NCBI RefSeq assembly: GCF_011038785.1
Contig: NZ_JAAKDT010000008.1
Coordinates: 1 to 64,000, forward strand
Direction of reading: 5' to 3'
Length of the DNA stretch: 64,000 nucleotides
DNA from: Parabacteroides sp. ZJ-118
GTDB taxonomy: Bacteria > Bacteroidota > Bacteroidia > Bacteroidales > Tannerellaceae
The translations under genes and the position numbers were made by a program. The notes under the pieces are model-generated. The model saw only the letters and a program-made list of their open reading frames with translations. It did not search any database and was not told the DNA's origin. Shown piece by piece: positions 1-10,593 of this stretch (its first letter is position 1; every line of letters begins with the position of its first letter).

Positions 1-71
1 CATACTTATAGGTTGTGTTGCCATGGCTATATCCTTTTTTGCGGAAGAATATAACCGAAAATCACCAAAAG

Positions 72-263
72 TGTCCCAACATGCTCCGGTTTTTATGCGG
101 CACGGCACTCGAAACGGCATTTGTCCCAACATACTCCGGTTTTTATGGCCTGATACCATAAACGAAAAATGCAAATAACTGATAATCAGCTATGCCTTCC
201 AACGGCGAATTGCCGTTTTAGGCATTCGTTTTCAGCCCTCATGCTGTCCCAGCATGCTCCGGT
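72..263. repeat. Three copies of a short intergenic repeat beyond the efflux operon
   Basis: The 306 bases before the first gene hold no convincing coding region. They carry three direct copies of a unit beginning TGTCCCAACATGCTCCGGT. Copies at 72-97 and 122-147 match over 26 bases with one difference and start 50 bases apart. A shorter 19-base copy at 245-263 has one mismatch. They lie downstream of the minus-strand efflux operon, so they could be in its 3' untranslated region, be a dispersed intergenic repeat, or be remnants of element ends. I do not recognise the family. Confidence 0.7.
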
Positions 264-306
264 CTCTCCAACCAACTACCGAAAAAAATAATGTATAGCA
301 AAAGAG

Positions 307-3300
307 TTATCTCCTTTTCATGGTGAACAGAGGAAGATAGAGGAATATGCCTATGACAGACATCACAAGTCCACCTATAGTTCCTGCAGCAAGCGGAAAC
401 CAGAATGCCTCCTTGTCGGCACCAAGCATGAATGGTATGAATCCCAATATGGTTGATATTACGGTCAATGATATCGGGGTTATCTTGGCATTCCATGCCT
501 TGATGTAGGCTCGCAGTGGCGAGATTGAGGGCACACGCTCACGTATCTGGTTGAACTCATTCAGTATGTAGATGCTGGCGTTCACCGTGATACCACACAA
601 AAGGACAAACGAGGCGAAACCGCCCTGATCAAAGTTGAGCTTGAATAGATAGAATGTCAAGAAGACACCTATATACGAGATGGGTATCACGAATATGACC
701 GCCAAAGGCTGCCGCAACGAGTTGAACAGGATACTTGTGGTGAAAAAGATTATCACGATAATCAAGAAAAGCAAGGCGTACTGCTTCTTGTCCTTTTCGT
801 CCCACGACCAGTAGTTGTTCTCCGATTTAGCGGTATAGCCCATAGGCAGCAGGCGGTTGATGGCCTTTATCTCCCTCTCCTGTATCTTCGAACCTTGCGA
901 ACCGGCACCAATATACTCATATTGCAGGCACAGCTTATACTGCTGGTTTACCTTCACTATCTTTTGTGGCATCTGGCTCTTCTCCACACTCGCAAGCTCA
1001 GATAGCTTATAACTCTTTTCTCCAACACGATGAGGCATGTGCCTCATGGCCCATATATCAAACTCCTTTGATTGACGGGATGAGAGCTTCAACCTCTCCT
1101 GCTCATTATCAACAATGATATAGCCCGTATTGATATCCTTGCCAAACACAGGGGCGATAGAGGAGAAGAGTTCTAGTGGGGATATTCTCTCTTGCGCCAT
1201 TCTCCCCTTGTTCATGTTGAAATAGAACTCCTGATAGTCATCCTTCCACCATGAGAACTCCGAATTGATGAGCACCTCCTTGATACGGCGGTATGTGAGC
1301 AGCCTTTCCCTCAACCTTTCAGCCCACTCATATAGCTCATCATAGTTATATCCATACATCTCTATCCTGAAAGAGCCGGCATTCTCACGCACATCATTGC
1401 TGAAGCCCTGGTCCATCAATCCCCATACACCCCAACTGCCACCGCCAAGCTCCAGGGCCTTGCTGATAACCCTGCTCTTCAAGAGATATGGGAATCCGCT
1501 ACGCTCGCTCTTGCGGGTGAAGTAGACGTTTATCATCGCCTGCCTGGCGTTGTTGATAGTGGTCTGGAACTGCCTTATCTCACTGAAAGTGCTCAGATAG
1601 GCCTCCATCCTACCGATAAGGTGGTTCATCTGCCCCAATGTCGTTCCATTGGGCATGGACGCGCTAATGGTCAGCACGGCCTCCTCATTACGTGTGAAAT
1701 AGCTTCCCTCATATACCTTCTCGACAAAGAGGCGCAATGTCCCTCCAAGCCCCTTGTCGATAACCGGCTTTACCTTCTCTTTCCACACCTCACTCGAAGC
1801 CATCTCATTATATCTTGCGATCCACACCGAGTCGCATGGCGACAGCTCCTTATCATCAGGCTCAATCTTTTCAGGCAGGAGGAAGAGAGGCAATCCAAAA
1901 ACCAGCGCCAACACCACGCATGCCAAACCCCTATGTCTCATCAGGAAAGGAATCTGCCAACGGTAGTAGTTGGAGAAATAGACGGGAAAGCGATATTTTA
2001 ACGGTATGATGGTTCGCTCCTCCCCACTCTTCAGCCCCATCTTCTCGATAAGTGCGGGCACAAGGAAGAGCGCTATCAGCAATGAGACGGCAAGGTTGAT
2101 TATCACCACGGCGGCGAAATCCTGAAGGTTAAGCCTTATCTTCTCATCAAGGAAGAATATTATCACCAGCGCGCCCATTGTGGTGAGCGTTGCCGTCAGT
2201 ATGGAGAGGAAGGCCTTGCGATCGTTGTGATACCTGATATGGTCGGTCATCACTATGGTGTTGTCAATCACAAGGCTTAGCGATATGGTTACACCAGCCA
2301 ATGAATACAGCTGCATCTCCAATCCCAGCAGATAGTATAGTATAACGGCAATACAGAGGTTGATTGTCAAGCTGATAACAATGAGGAAAAGATATTTCAC
2401 ACTCCGCGTGATAAGCAGCACGAAGAGCAGCAAAATCAATATTGTCAAGCCTGTGCGGACATAAATCTTATCCAGCTCCTCCCGGATATATTCTGTCGCA
2501 TCATAGCTGGTATGGATCTCGTAGCCCGGAGGGAGAAGCTCACGAATATGCTCCATCTCCTCCTTCACCCTATCCGCCAGCTGCAGCTGGTTGGCGCTCT
2601 CCTCGGCACGGATGAAAAGATATATTGAGTTCAATCCATTAATACGGTAATAACTCTGCGGATCCTCCTCTTGGCGTGTCACCCTCACAAGCTGGTCGAG
2701 CCTCACCAGCTTACCGTCCCTGTTGCTGACCGTTATCAATGATGGATCGAAACCCACATTCTCGTTTTCTGGCATGAGCGCAAGCCTGATCCAATCCTCA
2801 CCAAGCTCACCGCCACTGTTGGCGATACCCAGGAACTCCTTCTTATAAAATGGCTGATAGCCGACTGTATATCAGCTACAGCAATTTCAAGGTCGGCAAG
2901 CTGGCGGCTGTCATACTCCAGACGCCACTCCATTGGCGTGGCTCCGGTGACGTCAATGCGGTAAATACCAGGCAGGCTGCTCAACCTGGGCTTTATCTGA
3001 TCCTCGGCGAAACGCTGGATGAATATTGGCGTGGCGGAGGCGTTAAGGGTATAGCTCAAGAAGGGTCTCGACTCCATATCGTCGGGACGGCTCATCTCCA
3101 GCACCGGATAGCTAAGCTCCTCAGGCAGGTCGGGCCATGTCTGCCTCACGATGGTTGAGGCCTCGAAGCGAGCAGCGTCGATATTGGTGTGCTTGTCCAG
3201 CTCAAGAGTTATCCTTCCCCAACCATTGCCAGATGTCGATGATATCTCCTTTATGCCCTTGATGCGGGCCAACATCGACTCAAGCCGCGATGTCACCTCC

Positions 3301-3475
3301 ATCTCTATAACCCTGGCGGAATTGCTGGGCATATTATAGCTGATGGTAAGCTTAGGCAACGTACGTGATGGGGATAGCTTGATCGGCAACAGGGCACGAA
3401 AGCTATTCCCGCCAACGCGACACATAGGAAAGAGACTATGATCGTGAATGATGATATGTTAGGCTTATAACCCAT
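307..3475 (-). pseudogene. RND efflux transporter, second pump of operon, two frameshifts
   Basis: This is an AcrB/CusA-like resistance-nodulation-division permease, an inner-membrane proton-driven pump, but it is split over three frames. The start (MGYKPN at 3475) and first membrane segment are in one frame to about 3405. The first periplasmic porter part runs from there to about 2840 in a second frame. The remaining 850 or so residues follow in a third. Both breaks are repaired by adding one base to a short homopolymer: CCC near 3402 gives FVPLLPIKLSPS, and TTTT near 2843 gives HFYKKEFLGIANSG, both typical of the family. The start overlaps the end of the upstream TolC-like gene, so it is the last gene of the operon. 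It is either a recent pseudogene or a gene hit by two sequencing errors. The frameshifts are seen directly; the family call is firm. Confidence 0.85.
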
Positions 3476-4961
3476 GCTCGTAATCAAACTCGTTGGCTAG
3501 CGAAACGCCGGTCTCGAAATCATGCAAAGTGAGTTTACGTATCTTATAATAGCTCAACCAATAGTTCTGCAACGCCGTGATATAGTTGCGTTGCGCCTCC
3601 TGCTGCCTGTTTAGCGAAAGCGTCAGGCTGTTGATGTCGGCCTTGCCAATCATGAAGCGTTGCTTTGTCTCATTGTATGCCATGATGGCGATATCAAGTG
3701 CCTCCTCGGCGCTGGAGATAAGATCCTGCCTGACATTGAAGTCGCTCACAGTCATCACCACATCCTCCTCAAGCGACAGCTCGGTCTGTCTCGCCGATAT
3801 GCGCGCCACATTGAGATTGCTTTTGGCCATATTGTGTTTGCCCCTCCTTACGCCCCAATCAATCAACGGAATAGATAGAGAGGTAGAGACAAGGTCCCGC
3901 TGTAGCGGATCCCTATAGACATCCTTGAACTTGGATGACACCTGGTTGAAACCTATACTGGCGTTGATCGAGGCATTGAACAAGGCCTCCTTCCTGGTCT
4001 TGTCCACCTGCTGCTCAGCCTCAAGAATATTCTGCCTTATCTCCATGAATTTAGGATTGTTGTCGCGAGCCAAGGCCAGGGCCTCCTCAACATTGATATC
4101 AAGACCGTGAGGTCGTGATGGAAGGCGTAGCCTGATCTCCGTGTTCTTGTCGAAATTGAGGAATGAGGCCAAACTGAACATGGCGCGTTCAAGCTCTATA
4201 TCCGCGTTGCGCAAGGTGTTGCGTGCGTTTATGGCATCCAGCCTCAATGTCAGCAGGTCGGCCTGGCTGATAGCCGCGATCTTATGCCTCTCCTCCCCTG
4301 TGCGATAGAGGGTGTCGGTCGTCGCCACATTCTCCTTTGCCATGTCATACTCCACCTGCGCCATCGCCAAGGCGAAGAAATAGTTGGTCGCGTTCTCGCT
4401 TACATTCTCAATGTTATACAGGAGCTCCCTCTTCGCCCTCTCATATTTCAATGGCTCTATCTTTCTCTCCCATCGGAAAGGGTTATAGCCGATAAGATTC
4501 TGTGTATAGCCGATGCTGATAGGTACAGAGGTATACTGATTATATGTGTTTGTGCCGAAATAGCGCATATAGCCCAGGTTTGAGTTCACATAGAAACTAC
4601 CGCCCAGCAGGTCGAAGTTCTGCTTGATCTGCAGGTTGCCACCAGCGTAGAATGATTGCTGCTTGCGATACTCATCGATATCCTTATCAGAGTCGTATCT
4701 CTTGGTTATGTCCCTGTAATACTCAACCGGGGTAAGGTTGAGTGTCAAGCTTGGCAGACGCTCAGCCTTATAGCTGCGAAACTCCCAGTAACCTGAAAGG
4801 AACAGGTTCTTGTTGCGGAAAGCCTCCAACGAGCTATCCGCCGCCAAAGAGATTGTCTTCTCCAACGTGAGGACCAACGGTTGGCTCATGGCCGTGCCTG
4901 CCAACAAAGTCCACAACGCGCAAATGGCGGGAACTACCCGCATGTATAATCTTCTACTCAT
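3465..4961 (-). CDS. TolC-family outer membrane efflux channel
   Basis: This 498-residue protein would be the outer-membrane exit duct of the RND pump encoded beside it. It starts with a signal peptide (basic start, hydrophobic stretch, AMSQP cleavage-like site near residue 27). It shows the long alpha-helical, Ala/Leu/Asn-rich repeats of the OEP family, with two related halves, in the form usual for Bacteroidetes. Its start overlaps the stop of the upstream RND pump by four bases, so translation is probably coupled. The next pump gene overlaps its 3' end. The substrate cannot be told from sequence. Confidence 0.9.
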   Translation of the reverse strand: MSRRLYMRVVPAICALWTLLAGTAMSQPLVLTLEKTISLAADSSLEAFRNKNLFLSGYWEFRSYKAERLPSLTLNLTPVEYYRDITKRYDSDKDIDEYRKQQSFYAGGNLQIKQNFDLLGGSFYVNSNLGYMRYFGTNTYNQYTSVPISIGYTQNLIGYNPFRWERKIEPLKYERAKRELLYNIENVSENATNYFFALAMAQVEYDMAKENVATTDTLYRTGEERHKIAAISQADLLTLRLDAINARNTLRNADIELERAMFSLASFLNFDKNTEIRLRLPSRPHGLDINVEEALALARDNNPKFMEIRQNILEAEQQVDKTRKEALFNASINASIGFNQVSSKFKDVYRDPLQRDLVSTSLSIPLIDWGVRRGKHNMAKSNLNVARISARQTELSLEEDVVMTVSDFNVRQDLISSAEEALDIAIMAYNETKQRFMIGKADINSLTLSLNRQQEAQRNYITALQNYWLSYYKIRKLTLHDFETGVSLANEFDYEHGL

Positions 4962-7900
4962 GCCGATTCTCTCCTATAGATATACCAATAGACCAATGGG
5001 ATTATAAACAGGCTGACCGCCGTACCGACAAGCATCGCCGATATCATGGCGATAGATAGCGGCTTCTGCAACTCGCTTCCCATATCGAACGAGAAGAGCA
5101 GCGGAACCATGCCGAATATTGTTGTCAAAGATGTCATTATGATAGGGCGAAGACGCCTGCGCCCTGCCTCATGGATGGCCTCCAACAGAGGGATTCCATC
5201 CTTGCGTAGCTCATTTATCGCGTCGAGCTTCAGGATGGAGTCGTTGATGATGATACCACAGGTAACAACGATACCGATGGCGCTCATAAGGTTCAGCGTG
5301 TGTCCGAATACCCATAGCACCAACAGTGATGCCGCCACGTCTATAGGTATCTCCAACAGCAAGATCAAGGGCTGGAGGAAGCTCTCGAACTGGGCGGCAA
5401 GGATGAAATACATCAGTAGTATTGATATGAGCAGGATGACGACAAGCTCGTTAAGCATCCGCTTGTTCGAGAAGAAGCTTCCGGAGAAGTCAATATCCCA
5501 GTTGGCCGAGCTGTCACCCTCCGATACAACCTCCCTTATGTCGCTCATCAACGCCTCAGCGTCATCCACGCCATAGAAGCTGAATGGGATGAACTCGCCA
5601 TTCTTTCCCGCCGTCAATGTCTTCAGGTCCTCACCCGAAGATACCTTGACAACAGCGTTGAGAGGTACATAATGGCTCTCTTGCCTCTCGTTGGGAGTGG
5701 TGCGGACTAGCGTGTTACGCAATACCTGGTCGACACTCTGCCCATTACCGGCCAAGGTGATAGGCAGATACTGCTGATATGAGCGGAGTGTAGCCACCTC
5801 ATTCTCCTTGAAGGCGGTCTTCAACACACGGTATACCTCATCATACGACACATTATATAATAGCAGTTTTCGCTGGTCTATCGACAGGTTCAGATGGTTC
5901 TCGAAAGCGACACCAACAGGAGAGATACCACTCTTATCCGTCATCTCCTTCTCCAGGCGGTGCAGCGTGGAGGCGTCGGGAGACTTCTCCTTATCACGGG
6001 CATAAAACTCAGCCACTATATCAGCCTCGCCAGTGACGAACAGCTTCTCGAAGACTGTCTCAGGCGGAGAGAATGAGATCACCGCCTCGGGGTATCGCCG
6101 CTTCACCCAGTTAAGTATGCTCTCTTGCAACGGCCCAATCTGGTCGGTCTCCTTGGTCTTGAGGTATAGCTCCGCCTCCGAGACAGACATCTCCCTGTCC
6201 CTGTTCAGCAGGAACTGCTGCTGTCCGATATCTGCGGTATGTCGTGCGCCAACCTTATCCGCCTCACCAAACAGCTCAGCCACCCTGGCCCTGTTCTCAT
6301 CAACATGAATATTCTCGTTCCACTCAATATGCGCTATCAACTCGTTCTGGTCAATCTCCGGCATCCTGCTTTTGGGGATGATATAGAACAGCGCCACACA
6401 GAGCGGTAAAGTGAGCGATATGAACAGAAGGCTGGCACCCTTATGGTTGAACACCAGGTCGACTCCCCTGTCATAGAAGCGATCGAGCGTATGCTCCTTC
6501 ACCAGGTTGTTTATCCTCATGTTCCAGAAGCCATGCTTTATATCAGGTATACTGTACACAAGCTTATAAAGCACCGGCAACAACATGATACCTGTGAAAT
6601 ATGAGACCATCAATCCTACCGTCACGGCAAACGCCTGGTCGAAGAATATAGCACCTGCGATACCACTCATGAATACCAATGGAGCGAACACCGCGATAGT
6701 GGTGAAAGTGGAGCTGAGCATGGGGGTTATCACCTCGCTAGTTCCCTTCGCGCAGGCATCCTCCAGCGAACAGCCATTTGCCCTATATTGGGCGATATTC
6801 TCGGTAACGACAATTGAGCTGTCTATCATCATACCCAGCGCCAGTATCAAACCTGAGAGAGAGATGATATTCAGCGACATGTCGAACAGGTAGAAAAAGA
6901 GGAAGCTGGTGATGATACTGGTTGTCATGCTCAGTCCAATCACGGCAGGGCTCTTTACATCACCAAGGAAGATTATTGCCACTATACATATAAAGAGGAA
7001 TCCAAGCGACAGGTTCTGCTTGAGGTTCGATATGGTATAATCGAGCAGCTCGGTCTGGTTTCTGGTGATGGTAAGCTCGATATCAGGATAGATTGACTTG
7101 AAATGGTCTGTCACCTCTACAAGAGCCTCCTTCATATTCTCCATGTTCTCGTCGGCCTGCTTTATCACGGCCAATGTCACCGCGCGCTTTCCGTTGGCTA
7201 GCGACACCCCGGTCTCCCTCTCGGGCACTATACCTATCTTTGCCAACTCCTTCAACTGGAAAACGCGCTCACCCTTGCGGATAAAGATATCCCTCACGTC
7301 ATCAACCGTTCGCAACAGCGTGGAGAACTTGATATTATACTCATAATAGCCATCCCTCACCACCATGCTGCCAGGTTCAACATTGTTTTCCGACAGTGCC
7401 TGCTCTATATCATCCAAGGTGATATTGGCCATCTCCAGCCTGCTCATGTCGGGCACTATCTGCAGCTCCCTGCCAACCACCCCGGTCATGTCCACCATTG
7501 CCACCTCCGGCAGCTGCTCTATCCTGCGCTTTATCACATTCTCGGCAAACAGGCAGAGGTCGAGAAACTCCTCATTGCCGCCATGCGTCTGCTCACTGCC
7601 CTTCAATGTGAGGTTGAGGCAAAATACCGGGATGTCGGTCGCGCTAGCCTTCACCACCCTTGGACGCTCCACCTCACGAGGCAGATAGTTCATGGCGGCA
7701 TCTATCTTCTCGTTCACCTCAATGAACGCGAGGTCGGTATTCGTACCAAAGTCGAAACTGAGCTTTATGATTCCCGAGCCATCGCATGTCTCGCTATGTA
7801 TATCCCTCAGCCCAGCCACCTGCATAAGCTGTAGACGGACAGGCTTCACGATGGTGTTCTCCAGCTCTCTTGCCGAGCTGTTTTGTCCCGACACCTGCAC

Positions 7901-8032
7901 TGTTATCTCGGGGATGGCAATATCTGGCAATAGAGATACCGGGATGGTGAAATAGGTCACCAAACCCATGATGAAGCATGCGGTGAATGCCATCAATACG
8001 GCAATAGGACGATGTAGCAGGAAACGGACCAT
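4958..8032 (-). CDS. RND efflux pump permease (AcrB/MdtB-like)
   Basis: A full-length 1024-residue RND permease that would export toxic small molecules from inner membrane and periplasm using the proton gradient. It shows the N-terminal membrane helix (FLLHRPIAVLMAFTACF), the PEITVQVSG porter segment, a first cluster of helices around residues 330-530 containing the GMMIDSSIVVTENI motif (the acidic proton-relay position), a second periplasmic region, and a second helix cluster from about 860 to the end. It lies 12 bases after the adaptor gene and overlaps the TolC-like gene by four bases. The order adaptor-pump-channel is the standard Bacteroidetes operon. Both helix clusters look intact, unlike the downstream paralogue. 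Confidence 0.93.
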   Translation of the reverse strand: MVRFLLHRPIAVLMAFTACFIMGLVTYFTIPVSLLPDIAIPEITVQVSGQNSSARELENTIVKPVRLQLMQVAGLRDIHSETCDGSGIIKLSFDFGTNTDLAFIEVNEKIDAAMNYLPREVERPRVVKASATDIPVFCLNLTLKGSEQTHGGNEEFLDLCLFAENVIKRRIEQLPEVAMVDMTGVVGRELQIVPDMSRLEMANITLDDIEQALSENNVEPGSMVVRDGYYEYNIKFSTLLRTVDDVRDIFIRKGERVFQLKELAKIGIVPERETGVSLANGKRAVTLAVIKQADENMENMKEALVEVTDHFKSIYPDIELTITRNQTELLDYTISNLKQNLSLGFLFICIVAIIFLGDVKSPAVIGLSMTTSIITSFLFFYLFDMSLNIISLSGLILALGMMIDSSIVVTENIAQYRANGCSLEDACAKGTSEVITPMLSSTFTTIAVFAPLVFMSGIAGAIFFDQAFAVTVGLMVSYFTGIMLLPVLYKLVYSIPDIKHGFWNMRINNLVKEHTLDRFYDRGVDLVFNHKGASLLFISLTLPLCVALFYIIPKSRMPEIDQNELIAHIEWNENIHVDENRARVAELFGEADKVGARHTADIGQQQFLLNRDREMSVSEAELYLKTKETDQIGPLQESILNWVKRRYPEAVISFSPPETVFEKLFVTGEADIVAEFYARDKEKSPDASTLHRLEKEMTDKSGISPVGVAFENHLNLSIDQRKLLLYNVSYDEVYRVLKTAFKENEVATLRSYQQYLPITLAGNGQSVDQVLRNTLVRTTPNERQESHYVPLNAVVKVSSGEDLKTLTAGKNGEFIPFSFYGVDDAEALMSDIREVVSEGDSSANWDIDFSGSFFSNKRMLNELVVILLISILLMYFILAAQFESFLQPLILLLEIPIDVAASLLVLWVFGHTLNLMSAIGIVVTCGIIINDSILKLDAINELRKDGIPLLEAIHEAGRRRLRPIIMTSLTTIFGMVPLLFSFDMGSELQKPLSIAMISAMLVGTAVSLFIIPLVYWYIYRRESA

Positions 8033-8044
8033 AAGGCAGCTATA

Positions 8045-9112
8045 TTATTTGCTGTTTTCCACTACCTTGACAGGCGCCTCATGCGCAAGGTTGATGTTGC
8101 CACTGGTTATCACGACATCATTTTCCTTTAGTCCCTCAACAATGGTATAGCTATCGGCATTCTCAAGGCCTGTCGTCACGTAATTCCAGTAGGCCACATT
8201 ATCCTTTAGCGTGAACACCACCTGCTTTCCGGAGCGCAACACCACTGCCGTCTTTGGCACAATAAGCTGTTTTCCCAATGAGCGCTGCACGCTTACCCGG
8301 ACATTCATTCCCTCAAAGAGCTGGCCCTTGCCACTGACAGCGGCCCTCACCTGCACCATTCCATTCTCATCCACCAAAGGGTTGATCTCTGATACGCTCC
8401 CATGTGTGGTAAGCCCGGCGTTGGCGAATGGTGTCACCTCAACACGGTCGCCCCGCTTTATCAATGGCAACTCGCTCTCAAGCACGCTGAATGAGGCCTC
8501 AAGGCTATTGGGGTCGATTATCGTACAGAAAGGTTCAGTCGTGGAGGCCATATTGGCCTGTTTGTCGAAGAGGTTGGCTATAACGCCATCAAAAGGGGCT
8601 GTCATCACCGCTCGCCTCTCCTCATAAAGGGCCATCTCATACCGCGCCGTGGCCAAATCATAACCGCTCTTCACACGAGCCAGGTTGAGAGTGGCCTTAG
8701 GCACCTTTGCTGAATCCTCCAACATATACCCTTGGCCGATCAACACATCCTTAAGCTCCAGCTTGGCCTTTTCCAAAGCGTCCTTGGCCTGGGCCACCTT
8801 GTTGCTTAAACGGAACAGGTCGAGTTCAGCGATCCGCTCGCCTTTGGCGACACGCTGTCCATTCCTCACATATATCTTGGCTATAGGCTCTGCGGCCTCA
8901 AAGCGGAGGTCGGCCATCCTCTGCGCGGAGAGTTTACCGTTACTAATAAGCTCATGTTTGAAATCGGAGTATTTAAGAGTAGCAACAGTGACCTCGTTAT
9001 CTTCGCTGTGCAACTGAGCCTCTACAGACTCTTCAGCAGGCTCTCTCTCCCGACTCTCTCCTCCACACGACGAGATCAACAGTATAAAGATTAACAAACC
9101 GTAGTATTTCAT
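8045..9112 (-). CDS. RND periplasmic adaptor (membrane fusion) lipoprotein
   Basis: This 355-residue HlyD/AcrA-type adaptor would bridge the RND pump and the TolC-like channel. A lipobox (LLISSCGG) puts the lipidated cysteine at about residue 16. The middle has the split biotinyl-lipoyl-like motif (AEPIAKIYVRNGQRVAKGERIAEL and, after the hairpin, TAPFDGVIANLF), followed by beta-barrel and membrane-proximal domains. It is the first gene of the four-gene operon, with a candidate promoter 130-160 bases upstream. No regulator gene adjoins, so control is unknown. Confidence 0.92.
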   Translation of the reverse strand: MKYYGLLIFILLISSCGGESREREPAEESVEAQLHSEDNEVTVATLKYSDFKHELISNGKLSAQRMADLRFEAAEPIAKIYVRNGQRVAKGERIAELDLFRLSNKVAQAKDALEKAKLELKDVLIGQGYMLEDSAKVPKATLNLARVKSGYDLATARYEMALYEERRAVMTAPFDGVIANLFDKQANMASTTEPFCTIIDPNSLEASFSVLESELPLIKRGDRVEVTPFANAGLTTHGSVSEINPLVDENGMVQVRAAVSGKGQLFEGMNVRVSVQRSLGKQLIVPKTAVVLRSGKQVVFTLKDNVAYWNYVTTGLENADSYTIVEGLKENDVVITSGNINLAHEAPVKVVENSK

Positions 9113-9246
9113 TTTTCGTACAATATATTTACATGTAATACCAGAACCACATCTCCAACGGCATGATGATGGTCATGACAAACCCAGCAGGGACAGGTGA
9201 TTATAGTGCAGAATCGGTACAGCATTCAGCACTGTAAGATTCTTTG

Positions 9247-9278
9247 CAAATATATTTATTTTTTCTTTCGTCATCTCA
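9247..9278 (-). promoter_or_regulatory. Candidate Bacteroides-type promoter of efflux operon
   Basis: On the minus strand, TATATTTG (9254-9247) fits the -7 consensus TAnnTTTG exactly. A TTG at 9278-9276 lies 21 bases upstream, the expected -33 spacing. Transcription would begin near 9240, giving a leader of about 128 bases before the adaptor start. Confidence 0.55.
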
Positions 9279-9448
9279 ATGCCCCGTTTTTTTATGTTGG
9301 GTTTACACGGCTCTTTCATTTAAAAACTGCCTCGTCCTTTCGGAGAGGGTACTATTTTATAGCGGGCAACCCACGGGAATGATGTGGCTTCTTGTGGTGG
9401 TGCTACATGGCTTCAAGTTGGATCTAAGGGTATAGAAGTTTCCCGTCA
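9279..9448. other. Intergenic stretch between efflux promoter and IS remnant
   Basis: No convincing gene is visible. Short open frames here lack homology I can recognise. At 9449 a CAGGGAGTG sequence resembles the terminal repeat of ISAs1-family elements and may mark the left end of the remnant described next. Confidence 0.4.
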
Positions 9449-10270
9449 CAGGGAGTGTATATTCCTTATTTTTCAAAGGAGCAAGTGCGTCAAAAATTTG
9501 GCCGGGTGGCAGATTCCTCGTAACTTTATAGGTAAAACTCAAACAGTTACACAGAAAATGAAGCCACTCGACCAAAAACGTTCGATTGAGGCATATACGC
9601 TCAATATCCGTCATCGTCTTGCCGACATCATCATACTGATGTCCTCGGCAGGGTCTGCGGACATGTCGGACGTACCGCAATAATGGAATTCGGTCGTCAC
9701 AACCTCGGCAGATTCCGTAAACTGGGTATACTCAGGAACGGGATACCCTCGGAAGCGACCCTATGCCGTGTTGCAAACGGCATAGACGATCTGGCTCTTG
9801 CCGACAAAATGCGGGAGTTCGCAGAAGTGTTCCACAAAGAACTGCTCAAAGCGGACTGCGACAAAGAGATAATCTGTGTGGACGGCAAGGCTGAACGAGG
9901 GACTGTCCAGGAGAACGGGCGCAATCCGGATATAGTGTCGGCGTATTCGTATGACACCGGCATCATATTGGCAACCGAGGCCTGCCTGAAAAAAAACAAT
10001 GAGATAAAGGCCGTCCCGCTACTTATCGACAAAATCAACATATCCGGAAAGATAGTCACCGCCGACGCCATGTCCATGCAGAAGGATATCATCGACAAAA
10101 TCAGAAAGAAGGAAAGTGATTTCCTGATAGAGCTAAAGGCGAACCAACGTTCTCTGCGCTACGAAGTTGAGGACAGACTAAAGGAGCACACGCCGCTTTA
10201 TTCATATACAGAAGGGCCGGAGCTCGGCCATGGCAGAAATGAAAAAAATCAAATTTTGATGAAAGTGTAA
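9449..10270 (+). mobile_element. ISAs1-family insertion sequence remnant
   Basis: A decayed insertion sequence. The left boundary is placed at a possible terminal repeat (CAGGGAGTGTATATT, 9449) and the right boundary where transposase similarity stops. No matching inverted right end or target duplication was found, so the right end is probably deleted. It lies between the divergent efflux operon and dusB. Confidence 0.6.
9558..10270 (+). pseudogene. ISAs1-family DDE transposase, frameshifted and truncated
   Basis: The transposase begins at MKPLDQKRS (9558) in one frame up to RHRLADIIIL (about 9638), then continues in another frame as VLGRVCGH and on through EFGRHNLGRF. The second frame holds the ISAs1 hallmarks: FRKLGILRNGIPSEATLCRV, the first catalytic aspartate in CVDGKAERG, SAYSYDTG, and the second aspartate in TADAMSMQKDI. 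Similarity ends just after GHGR, before the region expected to finish the catalytic triad and C-terminus. The family is usually about 370 residues; here roughly 235 remain over two frames, so it should be inactive. Confidence 0.85.
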
Positions 10271-10555
10271 TTGACTGACATACAGATATGACTAATTACC
10301 CGATTCGAAATGAACCGGGTAAGGGATGGTATGCTTATTCTTTTGGCTTAAATGAAAGAGCCGTGGCCGGAGCCACGGATATACCTTAGATGCCCTTGGA
10401 GTATATCTTCTCTGGGCATAGGATATATACTGCCTCGGCACAAAGTAAGTATATCTGGATAAAAGGGAACTCCCTCAAAAAAAACACGTATATCCGCAAG
10501 TGCCTCGCAAAGCTGGAAATAGAAACAGATGTAAAAATTATTCCCCAAAAAGAAG
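10271..10555. other. Intergenic region between IS remnant and dusB
   Basis: No gene is recognised. Two small inverted repeats are visible: TTACCC/GGGTAA around 10296-10322, and a perfect 7-bp hairpin CCGTGGC-CGGA-GCCACGG at 10361-10378. Neither has a T-tract, so they are not clear terminators. Confidence 0.5.
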
Positions 10556-10563
10556 TACTTTTG
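10556..10563 (+). promoter_or_regulatory. Candidate -7 element for dusB
   Basis: TACTTTTG matches TAnnTTTG exactly and lies 31 bases before the dusB start codon, implying a leader of about 20-25 bases. No clear TTTG-like -33 element is seen at the usual distance. Confidence 0.5.
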
Positions 10564-10593
10564 TAATCTCTATTTAGTTAGCAAACAGAAGGC

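Noticed and set aside
9357-9680. Minus-strand 107-codon frame over the IS remnant
   Set aside because: It is antisense to the recognisable ISAs1 transposase fragment and has no domain.
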